Numbered from the stretch's first letter, positions 26,359 to 34,800 are shown. The stretch is 64,000 nt of DNA from Leptolyngbya sp. SIO1E4 (GCA_010672825.2 JAAHFU020000004.1:434001-498000); one strand, 5' to 3'. Notes: generated from the letters alone by a model not told the origin. Program-made: numbers and translations.

Positions 26359-27063
26359 ATGACTCCCCAACCTGTCGTCACCGTCCGCCATCTCAACCAT
26401 GCCTTTGGCAAGGGTGAATTGCGGAAGCCAGTTTTGTTTGATGTGGATTTAGATATCTGTGCGGGGGAAATTGTGCTGTTAACCGGCCCCTCTGGCAGTG
26501 GCAAAACCACCCTGCTGACGTTGATTGCAGGGCTGCGATCGCTGCAGGAGGGCAGTGTCAAAGTCTTGGGACAAGAACTCTTCGGGGCGAGCAAGGCGCA
26601 ACTAGTGCAGGTTCGCAACCAGATTGGCTTTATCTTTCAGGCCCACAATTTATTGGCTTGCTTAACGGCTCAGCAAAATGTGGGCATGTCGCTGCGGTTA
26701 CATCCACAGCTATCCCTTGAGGCCCGCATCGATCACTCAAAAACCATGCTGGAGTCGGTGGGCATGGGCGATCGCGTCGATTACTACCCCGATAGCCTCT
26801 CTGGGGGGCAAAAGCAGCGGGTGGCGATCGCCCGTGCCCTGGTCAGCGAGCCCAAAATTGTCCTGGCTGATGAACCCACGGCCGCGCTGGATAGTAAGTC
26901 GGGTCGTGATGTAGTGGATATCATGCAACGGTTGGCTAAACAGCAGAGCTGCACGATTCTGCTGGTCACCCACGATACTCGCATTCTCGATATTGCCGAT
27001 CGCATTGTGCATATGGAAGACGGTCGCTTGGCTCGGGATACGGCGCTAATAAGCAGCGAGTGA
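26359..27063 (+). CDS. devA: DevA-like ABC transporter ATPase
   Basis: A 234-residue nucleotide-binding subunit of the MacB/LolD type. Visible motifs are Walker A TGPSGSGKTTLL, Q-loop FIFQAHNLL, signature LSGGQKQRVAIARAL, Walker B IVLADEPTAALD and the switch His in LVTHD. It powers the exporter formed with DevB and DevC, encoded 78 bases upstream. That spacer holds an AAAATTCAAAATTCAAAATT simple repeat. ATG 26359 gives the family-typical start, although no strong ribosome site is seen. Confidence 0.92.
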   Translation: MTPQPVVTVRHLNHAFGKGELRKPVLFDVDLDICAGEIVLLTGPSGSGKTTLLTLIAGLRSLQEGSVKVLGQELFGASKAQLVQVRNQIGFIFQAHNLLACLTAQQNVGMSLRLHPQLSLEARIDHSKTMLESVGMGDRVDYYPDSLSGGQKQRVAIARALVSEPKIVLADEPTAALDSKSGRDVVDIMQRLAKQQSCTILLVTHDTRILDIADRIVHMEDGRLARDTALISSE

Positions 27064-27186
27064 TTTCCTCACAAGTTCCTCATGCTTTATTTTCACACTG
27101 AAGAGATGGGGATAGTGAGATCACGATGGGCAGCTATTTGATAAGTCTTTTGATGGCGATTTGCCTGGTCATTTGAGCTTAACGAT

Positions 27187-27417
27187 ATGAACAACTCAAA
27201 TCGAAAGAAGTTCTGGCTAGGATTTCTGGGATTTCTAGGATTCCTAGGGTTTCAAGGGTTTGTTCAAGATATTCCTCCCTTGCTATTTTATTTTTCGTTC
27301 TTTTCTTTTTTTAGTGCCTTTCGCTATGTGAGAGAAGAGTTAAAGTACCTTGGACTGCTAGGCGTGGTCGGATTTATCGTCGCGGTACTGGGTGTCCTAG
27401 GTATCATTCCAGTCTGA
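27187..27417 (+). CDS. small membrane protein, 76 residues
   Basis: It has an N-terminal basic stretch, then KKFWLGFLGFLGFLGFQGF, a second hydrophobic part (PPLLFYFSFFSFFSAF) and a third (YLGLLGVVGFIVAVLGVLGI). The run of LGF repeats resembles short DUF3796-like membrane proteins, but I cannot assign it firmly. No strong ribosome site precedes ATG 27187. It stands between devA and an MFS gene on the same strand, and its transcription may be independent. Confidence 0.5.
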   Translation: MNNSNRKKFWLGFLGFLGFLGFQGFVQDIPPLLFYFSFFSFFSAFRYVREELKYLGLLGVVGFIVAVLGVLGIIPV

Positions 27418-27501
27418 CGCTGCAACCCTTTGGATTGGATGATACACACGATGCTGGTGGATAACGAGACGTGAAAAGTCTCCGTTCAGGAGTCCTAGGG
27501 T

Positions 27502-28713
27502 ATGGTGAAATCACCGCTAAAGTTGCCCAATTTCCGACACCTTTGGATTGGGCTCAGTCTGCTATCGAGCGCAGAACGCGTGTGGCTTGTTGCCTTAACT
27601 TGGCTGGTTTTACAAGAGACGGGTTCGAGTCTGATCCTGGGTCTGGTTTTGATGGCAGGAACCATTCCCAGTGCACTATTCATTCTGATTGGGGGGGCCA
27701 TGAGCGATCGCTTCCCGCCCCATCGAGTAGCCACCATTGCTGCCGTTGTCGATACTAGCCTGGCTGGAATCATGGTAGCGCTCCTGCTTTTAAATGCCTT
27801 CAGTATCCCGATTTTGGTGGTGATTGCGGTGGTTGAAGGCATTGCCGATGCCTTTTTGTATCCGTCAGTGATGGCAACGTTACCTCGGGTCGTGAAAAAG
27901 TCTCAGTTAGCAACAGCCAACACGCTGGCAGAAGGCAGCGATCAGCTGACCGGTATTGTCGGCCCGGCTTTGGCCGGAGTGTCAGTTGCCTCGCTGGGGA
28001 TTCCCCTCACCTTTGCAGTGGGCACAGTGCTATCGGGGTTGGGGAGTGCCTTTCTTGCCTGCATCCATTCTCGTGGGTGGAGCCGTTCTCCAGATTCCCA
28101 CCAGCCGCAAACCCTGGGGAGCGAAATTTGGGAGGGACTACGCTACGCCTGGAACAATCCAGCGCTCCGTACCCTGTTGCTGATTGTGGCTATGCTCAAT
28201 TTTGCGGCGGCTGGGCCGCTGATGATTGGGTGTGCCGAGTTGGTTAGACTCCGCTTTGGTGGCGAGGTCGTGATTTTTGGTTATCTGGAAGCGGCGGCTG
28301 GGTTAGGGGCACTGGTAGGGGTACTGATTGCGGGCAACTTCGATTCGTCGCACACTCCCAATCGTGTCTTAACCCTGCTGGCTTGTGGCCTGGGGGCAGG
28401 GTTGTTTACGTTGGGGGTCATTAATCAGGTTTGGCTGGCTTATGGGGTACTGGCGTTCATGGGGTTGGGTGGGGCGTTGGTCGAAATCCTGACCCTTGTT
28501 TGGTGTCAACGGCAGACGGCTGCCCATTTGCAGGGGCGAGTAATGGGGCTGCTCATTTTTGCCGATGTAGCGCTAGAACCGCTGTCACAAGCCGTGTCTG
28601 GTTTTTTAAGTGAAATTAGCCTGACCCTTTTATTCACAGCGGCAGGCGGTGCTCTTTGGGTGACGGGTATCGTTACTGGCTTTAGTCAGATGGTTCGAAA
28701 CCCGCAACTTTAA
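27502..28713 (+). CDS. MFS transporter
   Basis: A 403-residue permease with about twelve hydrophobic segments. The loop 2-3 motif GGAMSDRFPPHRVA is that of major facilitator antiporters, and the central loop around residue 200 is hydrophilic (WSRSPDSHQPQTLGSEIW). It is closest to the DHA3-like/enterobactin-exporter group of drug and metabolite efflux proteins. The substrate is unknown. ATG 27502 gives a short cytoplasmic start (MVKSPLKLPNFRHLWIGLSL) and has GGAG ten bases or so ahead. No regulator is adjacent. Confidence 0.85.
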   Translation: MVKSPLKLPNFRHLWIGLSLLSSAERVWLVALTWLVLQETGSSLILGLVLMAGTIPSALFILIGGAMSDRFPPHRVATIAAVVDTSLAGIMVALLLLNAFSIPILVVIAVVEGIADAFLYPSVMATLPRVVKKSQLATANTLAEGSDQLTGIVGPALAGVSVASLGIPLTFAVGTVLSGLGSAFLACIHSRGWSRSPDSHQPQTLGSEIWEGLRYAWNNPALRTLLLIVAMLNFAAAGPLMIGCAELVRLRFGGEVVIFGYLEAAAGLGALVGVLIAGNFDSSHTPNRVLTLLACGLGAGLFTLGVINQVWLAYGVLAFMGLGGALVEILTLVWCQRQTAAHLQGRVMGLLIFADVALEPLSQAVSGFLSEISLTLLFTAAGGALWVTGIVTGFSQMVRNPQL

Positions 28714-28920
28714 ACAATCTCTTCCGAAATCTCTTCCGATAATGGCTCTCTAAACTTATTCAGAAACCCCTTTCCTTTGCTAAAAAGTTGGGTAATCACA
28801 TCAAGGGTAAATGGTTGCGATAGGTGGCTCGTTTTCTGATCGCCTAGCAGTTTCTTTGACTTCTTCACAAGTTCCCTATCTTTGTGTTCCAGAGTTGACT
28901 TGAAGATGAAGGAGCAACCC

Positions 28921-29265
28921 ATGAATCTGATCACAAAGCGACTTCTTTTCTGGAGTCCAAGGGTTTTGTGTATTCTTTTCGCCCTATTTTTAGGTCTGTT
29001 TGCCTTAGATGTATTCAACGAAGGTTATGGCTTTGGAGAAACAATTCTTGCCCTGCTCATACACCTGATCCCAACATATCTGGTGATTATTGCTTTAGCT
29101 GTTGCATGGCGTTGGGAGTGGGCGGGCTCGATTTTGTTTATTGCTTTGGCAGTTTTCTATTTGGCCTCTAGTGGAGGTGGGAGTTGGGTTATTTTTGGCC
29201 CTCTGTTTCTGTTAGCGATTCTTTTTCTACTCAACTGGATATACAGAGCACAGTTGAAGATGTGA
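28921..29265 (+). CDS. small polytopic membrane protein, 114 residues
   Basis: Four hydrophobic segments (about residues 10-28, 40-60, 65-83 and 88-106), short loops and a basic C-terminus (NWIYRAQLKM). AAGGAG lies seven bases ahead of ATG 28921, which supports translation from here rather than from 28882. Similar four-helix proteins of unknown function occur in many bacteria; I do not recognise a named family. The IS110 element begins about 15 bases after its stop. Confidence 0.6.
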   Translation: MNLITKRLLFWSPRVLCILFALFLGLFALDVFNEGYGFGETILALLIHLIPTYLVIIALAVAWRWEWAGSILFIALAVFYLASSGGGSWVIFGPLFLLAILFLLNWIYRAQLKM

Positions 29266-29370
29266 TATGGCAGAAGGCAGCTCATAAAGGGACAAATAGT
29301 CCCTTAGAAATGGAAGAAACGCCAAAGAAGCCGCTGTTGCCTATTATCTGGCATAAGAGTATGGATGGAC

Positions 29371-29404
29371 TCTGACAGTGAAACCGATGTTTCAGTGGTG
29401 TTGA
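29371..29404 (+). ncRNA. candidate bridge-RNA structure in the IS110 left end
   Basis: TGAAAC (29379-29384) and GTTTCA (29389-29394) form a perfect hairpin with CGAT loop. Allowing one mismatch, the stem extends to CAGTGAAAC/GTTTCAGTG. The IS110 group is known to encode a bridge RNA in the left non-coding end. The location fits; the full fold and guide loops have not been worked out. Confidence 0.4.
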
Positions 29405-29543
29405 GCAATACCCGTAAGGCAGCTTGGTTCTGACCCTGTCAGGCTTAGAAAATTGGTGAAGCGATGGAGCTATCCCGTTTAGGAGAATCAGAGTGTCCTG
29501 AGGTGTCAGGCAGAGTCCTTTGCCCCCAAAGAGAGTGAATGCC

Positions 29544-30914
29544 ATGTCCCCTAATCCTCCGAAGCCGCTTGAGGTGATAGCGGCTCACGCGGCCGGTATT
29601 GATGTCGGTGCAGCCGAGCATTGGGTCTGTGTGCCCACCGGTGATGATAGGTGCGTCCGGTGCTTCGGCTGCTATACCCGCGACCTAGAAGCCATCGCCG
29701 ATTGGCTAGAGTCGTATAGGGTGAGCACGGTCGCGATGGAATCAACCGGCGTCTACTGGCTGCCCCTATTCGAGGTGCTGGAAAGTCGAGGCTTCGAGGT
29801 TTGCCTGGTGAATGCCCGTCATCTCAAGAGTGTGCCAGGACGCAAAAGCGATATGCTCGATTGTCAATGGTTGCAGCAACTCCATAGCTACGGCTTGCTG
29901 CAAGGGTCTTTTCATCCCGCACCAGCGATGCGAGTTTTGCGCAGCTATATCCGTCACCGGGAGAAGCTGGTGCGCAGTGGCATCGTCCATATTCAGCGGA
30001 TGCAGAAGGCCCTGGAGCAGATGAATGTGCAACTGCATCGAGTGATTAGCGACATTACGGGCAAAACGGGCCTGAGCATTCTCCAGGCAATGATTGCGGG
30101 CGAGCGGGACCCGGTGAAGCTGGCCCAGTTGCGAGACCCGCGTATCAAAAGCTCGCCGGAGGAGATAGCGGCGGCTTTGACAGGAACTTATCGCGAAGAC
30201 CTGCTGTTTGTCTTAAGGCAGGAGATGGGGTTGTACCAAACCTACCAGCGTCACATTCAGCAGTGCGACCAGCAAATCGAAGCTTACCTCAAGCAGTTGG
30301 AAGCCCAGAGAGACAGTCCGCCGCGTCCGCCGTTACCGCCCTCTACCTCGAAGCGCAAAAAACCGAAGGGGAATGCGCCTGCCTTTGACCTGCGGAGTTA
30401 TCTTTACCAGCTCAGTGGGGTAGATTTCACTCAAGTGGATGGTCTCGATGCCCTCTCAGTGGTCAATATCCTCTCCGAAGTGGGGCTTGACCCTTCCCGC
30501 TTTCCCTCCAGCAAGCACTTTACCTCTTGGTTGGGCCTCTCACCTGGCTCGCGCATCTCGGGGGGCAAGGTGCTCAGTTCTCGCACCCGCAAGGTGGTCA
30601 ACCGCGCTGCCACTGCTTTTCGCATTGCAGCCCAGACCCTCTACCGCTCAGATTCAGCCTTAGGCGCTTTTTACCGACGCTTGAAAAGTCGCTTAGGGCC
30701 AGCCAAAGCCATTACGGCGACAGCCCACAAATTAGCTCGCATCTTCTATAGACTCTGGCGCGACGGCACTGCCTACGAAGACCCCGGGGCCGATGTCTAT
30801 GAAAAACGCTATCGGCAACGACTGGTCAAAAACTTACAACGAAAAGCTCACAGCCTTGGCCTCATGCTTGTTACAGACACTAGGGCTGACCTTGTCCCGG
30901 AGAGTGTTTCTTAG
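29544..30914 (+). CDS. IS110-family transposase (DEDD recombinase)
   Basis: A 456-residue transposase. The N-terminal DEDD RuvC-like domain starts GIDVGAAEHWVCVPTGDD, continues VAMESTGVYWLPLFEVLE and VNARHLKSVPGRKSDMLDC. The C-terminal transposase_20 domain contains the FPSSKHFTSWLGLSPGSR region and the catalytic Ser neighbourhood, ending RIFYRLWRDGTAYED. It recombines the element into target DNA guided by the bridge RNA. The frame is intact, so the element may still be active. ATG 29544 is used because the family N-terminus starts there. Confidence 0.93.
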   Translation: MSPNPPKPLEVIAAHAAGIDVGAAEHWVCVPTGDDRCVRCFGCYTRDLEAIADWLESYRVSTVAMESTGVYWLPLFEVLESRGFEVCLVNARHLKSVPGRKSDMLDCQWLQQLHSYGLLQGSFHPAPAMRVLRSYIRHREKLVRSGIVHIQRMQKALEQMNVQLHRVISDITGKTGLSILQAMIAGERDPVKLAQLRDPRIKSSPEEIAAALTGTYREDLLFVLRQEMGLYQTYQRHIQQCDQQIEAYLKQLEAQRDSPPRPPLPPSTSKRKKPKGNAPAFDLRSYLYQLSGVDFTQVDGLDALSVVNILSEVGLDPSRFPSSKHFTSWLGLSPGSRISGGKVLSSRTRKVVNRAATAFRIAAQTLYRSDSALGAFYRRLKSRLGPAKAITATAHKLARIFYRLWRDGTAYEDPGADVYEKRYRQRLVKNLQRKAHSLGLMLVTDTRADLVPESVS

Positions 30915-30915
30915 G

Positions 30916-30972
30916 AGAAATCAGAACCTTGCCGCATAGAGATTCCAGAAAATTTGATTGCTCTAACTGACC
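30916..30972 (+). repeat. dispersed GGCAGAAATC repeat, copy 2, right part
   Basis: AGAAATCAGAACCTTGCCGC and GATTCCAGAAAATTTGATTG match the copies at 12684-12774 and 35907-36003. It is cut from its left part (29271-29280) by the IS110 element. Confidence 0.75.
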
Positions 30973-31200
30973 TTATACGGCCTATGTATAGAATCGGAGA
31001 AATTTTGGTCGCTAAGGCTAAACCCAAGACTGGTAGGGTAACCCAGGCGATAACTTTACCGTCATTAGAACCATACAGCTGTGTGGCAGTCTCAAACTGA
31101 GTCCCAAATCCCTGAAAGTGCTGGGCCTAAATACGGCCTGATTTGCGAGTTTGTAGAATGAACTTCACAAGAACCACATGCAGAGGATCCTTCACGATAA

Positions 31201-31851
31201 ATGGAAGATACAACCTTAGAGATAGATCACGTCGTTCTGGCGGCCCGAAGCCGGGTCGAGGCTGAACGAGAGCTTGAACGCGCCGAGTTGGGCATCACCC
31301 GCGGTCGCACTATTCCGGGCCTCGGCTTATCCAATCTCATCGTCCCATTGAACTCCAGACAATTCCTTGAGATCCACTATCCCAACGGCGAGCCCCCTGT
31401 GCAGGGGGCTCCACCGCTGCTCGAGTTTGACCAACAGGCCTTGGCTACACACCCGTCAGCGCCTCTGATCCCTATGGCTTGGCTGGTGCAGGTCAATCAG
31501 GCGGCGCGACTGCATGAACTCGCTGCCGCCAATGGCGAGACCGTGATGGAGGTGGAGAGTGAAGGTCCAGACCTGCCTTCCTACTCGTTGGTCGGTTTTG
31601 GCACCAACTTCACGCGGCGATGGCTACCTGCTCTGATCTACTGGCACGAGGGCGTCCCATCGCTCAGCGCCGCTCAGAAGCGCCGCCCAACCGGCATCAA
31701 TCAGATCGACGTGGCGGGTCCAAAGGACGAGATTCATAAGTGGTGCGGCGGTATCCCCAAAGGCCTGCGGACCGTAAACGGAACCGACGGACCACATCGG
31801 GTAGAAGTCGGTTTTGCTGACGGCTCTAACTATATCTTTGGACTCGCCTGA
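31201..31851 (+). CDS. VOC/glyoxalase-like domain protein
   Basis: A 216-residue protein. The N-terminal half opens LEIDHVVLAARSRVEAEREL, with GITRGRTIPGLGLSN and FLEIHYPNGEPP, the pattern of the glyoxalase-like (PF13468-type) vicinal oxygen chelate domain, where the first His and the Glu after FLE are metal ligands. The second half (GINQIDVAGPKDEIHKWCGG) looks like a degenerate repeat of the fold. Such proteins act on small metabolites or bind them; no substrate can be named. ATG 31201 has no strong ribosome site. It is preceded by 290 bases without genes. Confidence 0.8.
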   Translation: MEDTTLEIDHVVLAARSRVEAERELERAELGITRGRTIPGLGLSNLIVPLNSRQFLEIHYPNGEPPVQGAPPLLEFDQQALATHPSAPLIPMAWLVQVNQAARLHELAAANGETVMEVESEGPDLPSYSLVGFGTNFTRRWLPALIYWHEGVPSLSAAQKRRPTGINQIDVAGPKDEIHKWCGGIPKGLRTVNGTDGPHRVEVGFADGSNYIFGLA

Positions 31852-32417
31852 AATTGACCAGCAAAGCGGGCAAGTTTGAAAAAAAGCTGCGCCATGAGCA
31901 GTATGTGCACCCGTGGATCCCGATTGAGCAACCGCCAGCGCTGTCTCCACGTCGTAAATTTCGCATTCAAGCCAAGTTTTTGAACAGCCTTTCAAATCTG
32001 CGTGGAACCGCCGCTCGACCTTCTGTTGGTGCTGCCCGGCTCAATCGCTTCCCCACCGAGATTGAAGCCGAAGATTTATAGCCCTATTCAGGTCAATCCA
32101 GTACGTTTTGGTGAAGGCAGGGTCTAGGGTTTGGGGGCTAGGGTGTGCTTGATCCAAATGCACACCGCTATAGATCGTTGCTTTTGGCTATCGGATGACG
32201 AGCGGCAGACCATTTTGGAGAATTGGTATTACTCGTAACAGTCGGTAAATTCTTTTGCCCGAATCCCGAGTGTCGCCGCCACATTGTCACGGAACACCTC
32301 CCAGCCGCCGCTGACCCTTGGGCGCGCAAAACGGTTTGCTTGGTGCAGCCTCCTGAATTATTGGGATTCTAGACCGCTTACACAAAATTCTGATCAGTCT
32401 CAAATACGGTTACTTTA
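31852..32417. other. 566-base spacer with repeat copy and repeat fragment
   Basis: Contains the fifth copy of the 95-base element (32077-32172) and a fragment of the hairpin module (32211-32229). An open stretch of 75 codons from TTG 31854 has no recognisable product and I do not call it a gene. Confidence 0.55.
32077..32172 (+). repeat. dispersed 95-base element, copy 5
   Basis: Runs TATAGCCCTATTCAGGTCAA to AAATGCACACCGCTATA, with clean TATAGC/GCTATA ends and the GGGTCTAGGGTTTGGGGGCT centre. Confidence 0.85.
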
Positions 32418-33053
32418 CTACAGCTCAACCACCGCATCCTTATCGAGGTTTTCCCGACGCAGTTGGTCGAAATTGACCGCGTCTTTGTCGAGGTTCTCAC
32501 GACGTAGCTCATCGAAGTCAACGGCTTTCACCTGCAGCTCAACAACGGCATCCTTATCTAAGTTCTCCCGACGCAATTCATCGAAGTTGACGGCATCTTT
32601 GTCGAGGTTCTCACGACGTAGCTCATCGAAGTCAACGGCTTTCACCTGCAGCTCAACCACGGCGTCCTTGTCTAGATTCTCGCGACGCAATTCATCGAAG
32701 TTAACCGCGTCTTTGTCCAGGTTCTCGCGACGTAGCTCATCGAAGTCAACGGCTTTTACCTGCAGCTCAACGACGGCGTCCTTGTCTAGATTCTCCCGAC
32801 GCAGCTCGTCGAAATTGACCGCGTCTTTGTCGAGGTTCTCACGACGTAGCTCATCGAAGTCGATTGCCTTGAGCTGAATCTCAGCCACCGCATCTTTGTC
32901 CAGGTTCTCGCGGCGCAGCTCGTCGAAGTTGACGGCATCCTTATCGAGGTTCTCGCGGCGCAATTCATCAAAATCCGGTGCGGCGTAGGCGGCAGGCGCG
33001 ATCGCGATAGAGACAGCAGTCAAAGCGGTTAAAGCGAGGGCAATGCGTTTCAT
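32418..33053 (-). CDS. exported protein built of ten FDELRRENLDKDAV repeats
   Basis: A 211-residue protein with a clear signal peptide (MKRIALALTALTAVSIAIAP, cut near AYAA). The rest is ten copies of FDELRRENLDKDAV, in five pairs. The second member of each pair is followed by VELQVKAVD or a near variant, giving a 38-residue (114-base) period. The repeat is strongly charged and would form an amphipathic helix; alternating short hydrophobic linkers (VELQVKAV) may be strands. Near-identity at DNA level implies recent expansion or repeated homogenisation. AAAGGAG lies eight bases ahead of ATG 33053. I know no family with this repeat. It probably acts in the periplasm, the matrix or the envelope. 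Confidence 0.85.
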   Translation of the reverse strand: MKRIALALTALTAVSIAIAPAAYAAPDFDELRRENLDKDAVNFDELRRENLDKDAVAEIQLKAIDFDELRRENLDKDAVNFDELRRENLDKDAVVELQVKAVDFDELRRENLDKDAVNFDELRRENLDKDAVVELQVKAVDFDELRRENLDKDAVNFDELRRENLDKDAVVELQVKAVDFDELRRENLDKDAVNFDQLRRENLDKDAVVEL

Positions 33054-33438
33054 CGTTAGGGCTCCTTTGGTTGCTTAAGTAACTCAATCATCTTGAGTCC
33101 TATAGTGCAGCCCGCCTCTGAGCCCTCCCTGACCAGGAAATAAGTACACCCTAATGGCTTCCTGAGAAACCTGAGTGCCAAGCTCTACTTACCTGAGCCA
33201 CGCATCTTCAAGCCCCCCGCGAGAGGCGAGGGGTAGGGCGATCGCGAGTGCAGGGCCGGTTTGAGCAAAAAAAATTCCCCTCACCAACGGTGAGGGGAAT
33301 GCTCAAGCGAACTTCAGGAGATGGAAACTTTAAGCGCTACGCTAACAGCCCCAAGACTTGACCGCCAGCACGGGCCATCCGAATGAAAGACGGATGCTCC
33401 TCATTGGGAAACCCAACGCGATTGCAGAAGACAGAGCC
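33054..33438. other. spacer with psb34 terminator
   Basis: Apart from the terminator at 33266-33300, nothing is recognised. The part next to 33054 should hold the promoter of the repeat-protein gene. Confidence 0.6.
33266..33300 (-). terminator. rho-independent terminator of the psb34-like gene
   Basis: On the minus strand ATTCCCCTCACC and GGTGAGGGGAAT form a 12-base stem with a three-base loop, followed by a run of eight T. It lies 140 bases after the psb34-like stop. Confidence 0.9.
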
Positions 33439-33609
33439 CTAGCTCACCGCAAACGCAACCATGAATAAGCTAGTGACCAATAAAGCCGAAACGGCACCTT
33501 GCAGGGCATAGCGCCGTTGCTGTTCTGGGGAGGGATAGTCTGCCAAATAGGGCTTAGGCTCTACTGCGTAAGCATTGAGAACCCCGTTATCGAGTTGAGT
33601 GGTGTACAT
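33439..33609 (-). CDS. psb34: ssl1498-family / Psb34-like photosystem II assembly protein
   Basis: A 56-residue protein: MYTTQLDNGVLNAYAVEPKP, YLADYPSPEQQRRYALQGAV, then one membrane segment SALLVTSLFMVAFAVS to the end. The YPSPEQQRRYALQGA stretch and single C-terminal helix are those of the Ssl1498 family, also called light-harvesting-like; it was described as Psb34, which binds the CP47 side of photosystem II during assembly. GGAGG lies eight bases ahead of ATG 33609. A strong terminator follows. GTTAC-type repeats in the upstream region suggest light control (listed separately). Confidence 0.85.
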   Translation of the reverse strand: MYTTQLDNGVLNAYAVEPKPYLADYPSPEQQRRYALQGAVSALLVTSLFMVAFAVS

Positions 33610-33655
33610 GGGAAAAACCTCCAGGACAGGAATGCGTTTGCTTATGTGAACTAAT

Positions 33656-33672
33656 GTAACAAAACTTGTAAC
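33656..33672 (-). promoter_or_regulatory. GTTAC direct repeats upstream of psb34-like gene
   Basis: On the minus strand GTTACAAGTTTTGTTACATT contains GTTAC twice, 12 bases apart, with a third weaker GTTGC a further 11 bases upstream. It resembles RpaB HLR1 sites (TTACA repeats), but the spacing is not the usual 10. Confidence 0.4.
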
Positions 33673-33816
33673 AATGTTGCAACAATATTTGCATTTATTT
33701 TATTTTTGCGCTAGCGAATTTTCTCTCGCCACATGGGGAGAGCCTTCGAGAGTGCATATCCCGGCACTGGTTTCCTAAGAGGTGATGGAATGCCCCCGGG
33801 TGTCGTCAAGCGTTCA

Positions 33817-33912
33817 TATGGCTTTGTTCAGTTGAGTCCAGTACATCTTGGCCAAGACCGGGTCTAGGGTTTGGGGTCTAGGGTGTACTTGATTAGTCTG
33901 CATACCGCTATA
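33817..33912 (+). repeat. dispersed 95-base element, copy 6
   Basis: Begins TATGGCTTTGTTCAGTTGAG and ends GTCTGCATACCGCTATA. It is the closest relative of copy 1. Confidence 0.85.
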
Positions 33913-33916
33913 GGTT

Positions 33917-34130
33917 GAGATCACCCGGTCATAGGCGCCCATTGCCATGGCTGGAGTAGTCTTGTTACCAAGTCCCCAGTGGGGTTTGACCCAGTTGTGA
34001 ATCAGACGGTAGACATTTAAGCCCGCTGCTAGGCTTCAACCCGCTTAGCATAGAGATTCTGTGCCTGTGCTTTCAGCCAGACACGGGCGAACTGCCACAA
34101 GGTCTTGCCGTAACGATGTTCACCGTTTGT
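33917..34130 (-). pseudogene. transposase C-terminal remnant
   Basis: On the minus strand, HRYGKTLWQFARVWLKAQA (about 34130-34060) ends at a stop. After a frame change, GLNVYRLIHNWVKPHWGLG and NKTTPAMAMGAYDRVIS follow (34022-33917). The phrase NWVKPHWGL-TPAMAMG is that of a transposase C-terminus (YNFVRPHxxL-TPAMAxG). It is broken by a frameshift and stops and has no start. The upstream part is not recognisable. Confidence 0.55.
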
Positions 34131-34412
34131 GAATCACCGGATAAAACGGGCTGAACTGGGCCAGTGCCAAGCCTTAGCGGGGACGTGTGAAAAGAGCGGT
34201 TGGTCACCTTCTGGCGGGGGCTGAAGAGCAGGGGCGATCGCAGCGGTTGGGAGTATTGGCTGCCCCTGATGCCGTGAAACCATGGGACTATCGGTGACAA
34301 AGTGGGGCATATTCGCCCAGTGCTGGCAACAGAAAAAATATGACTGGAGCGCCTTTTTCTCTGCACCAACAGAGCCACTACTGGCATTACTTGATATCTG
34401 ACAATAACAGCA

Positions 34413-34453
34413 GAAAACACCCTGATTTCTGAAGGCAGAATCAGGGTGTTTTC
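34413..34453. terminator. strong bidirectional stem-loop
   Basis: GAAAACACCCTGATT (34413-34427) is perfectly complementary to AATCAGGGTGTTTTC (34439-34453). T and A runs at the stem ends allow termination on either strand. No intact gene ends here, so it may belong to the decayed element. Confidence 0.65.
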
Positions 34454-34800
34454 TATTGTTGGATAATTGAAAAATCGAAACTCAATAAACCGCTTGCAGT
34501 ACTCAGGCTAGTGATGTGAGGGACTGCCTCAGATGGTTGATTTTGTTTAGAGATGCTTAGATACCGTCGTTTAAGCTTGTTGCGTCTCTAGGTATCTATC
34601 ACATTGCTCTCTTAGATATGAGTAGAGGTAATATCAACAACTGAGCAGAGTGCTGCTGATTTTGACGAGATAGATTCAGACGTTAAATCGATAAGAGACC
34701 TCCTATCTAACGTGGACTGAACTATTCAGAACGAGGGAATATTTATTCGCCTCTTAGTTATTAGAGTACTCCTGTTGTGAGCGAATGTCCTTGCATGATA

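Larger units (their letters stand above)
29281..30916 (+). mobile_element. IS110-family insertion sequence, ends inferred
   Basis: The ends are inferred from the interrupted host repeat. CAGAAGGCAG ends at 29280, and AGAAATCAGAACC resumes at 30916. In the intact repeats at 12700 and 35930 these parts are joined as GGCAGAAATCAAAACC. The element is thus about 1.64 kb, with about 260 non-coding bases on the left and almost none on the right. No terminal inverted repeats are seen, as expected for IS110. Confidence 0.65.

Noticed and set aside
28710-29018. Minus-strand 102-codon frame opposite the small membrane protein
   Set aside because: Overlaps the better supported plus-strand gene at 28921, which has AAGGAG and four hydrophobic segments; the opposite product is basic and featureless.
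31854-32081. 75-codon frame after the glyoxalase-like gene
   Set aside because: TTG start, no ribosome site, no recognisable product, and it runs into the dispersed 95-base element. Could be a remnant but unsupported.
32284-32877. Plus-strand open frame of 197 codons rich in Ser/Arg repeats
   Set aside because: It is the antisense of the FDELRRENLDKDAV repeat gene; periodic DNA keeps the opposite frame open. The minus-strand protein has a signal peptide and ribosome site.
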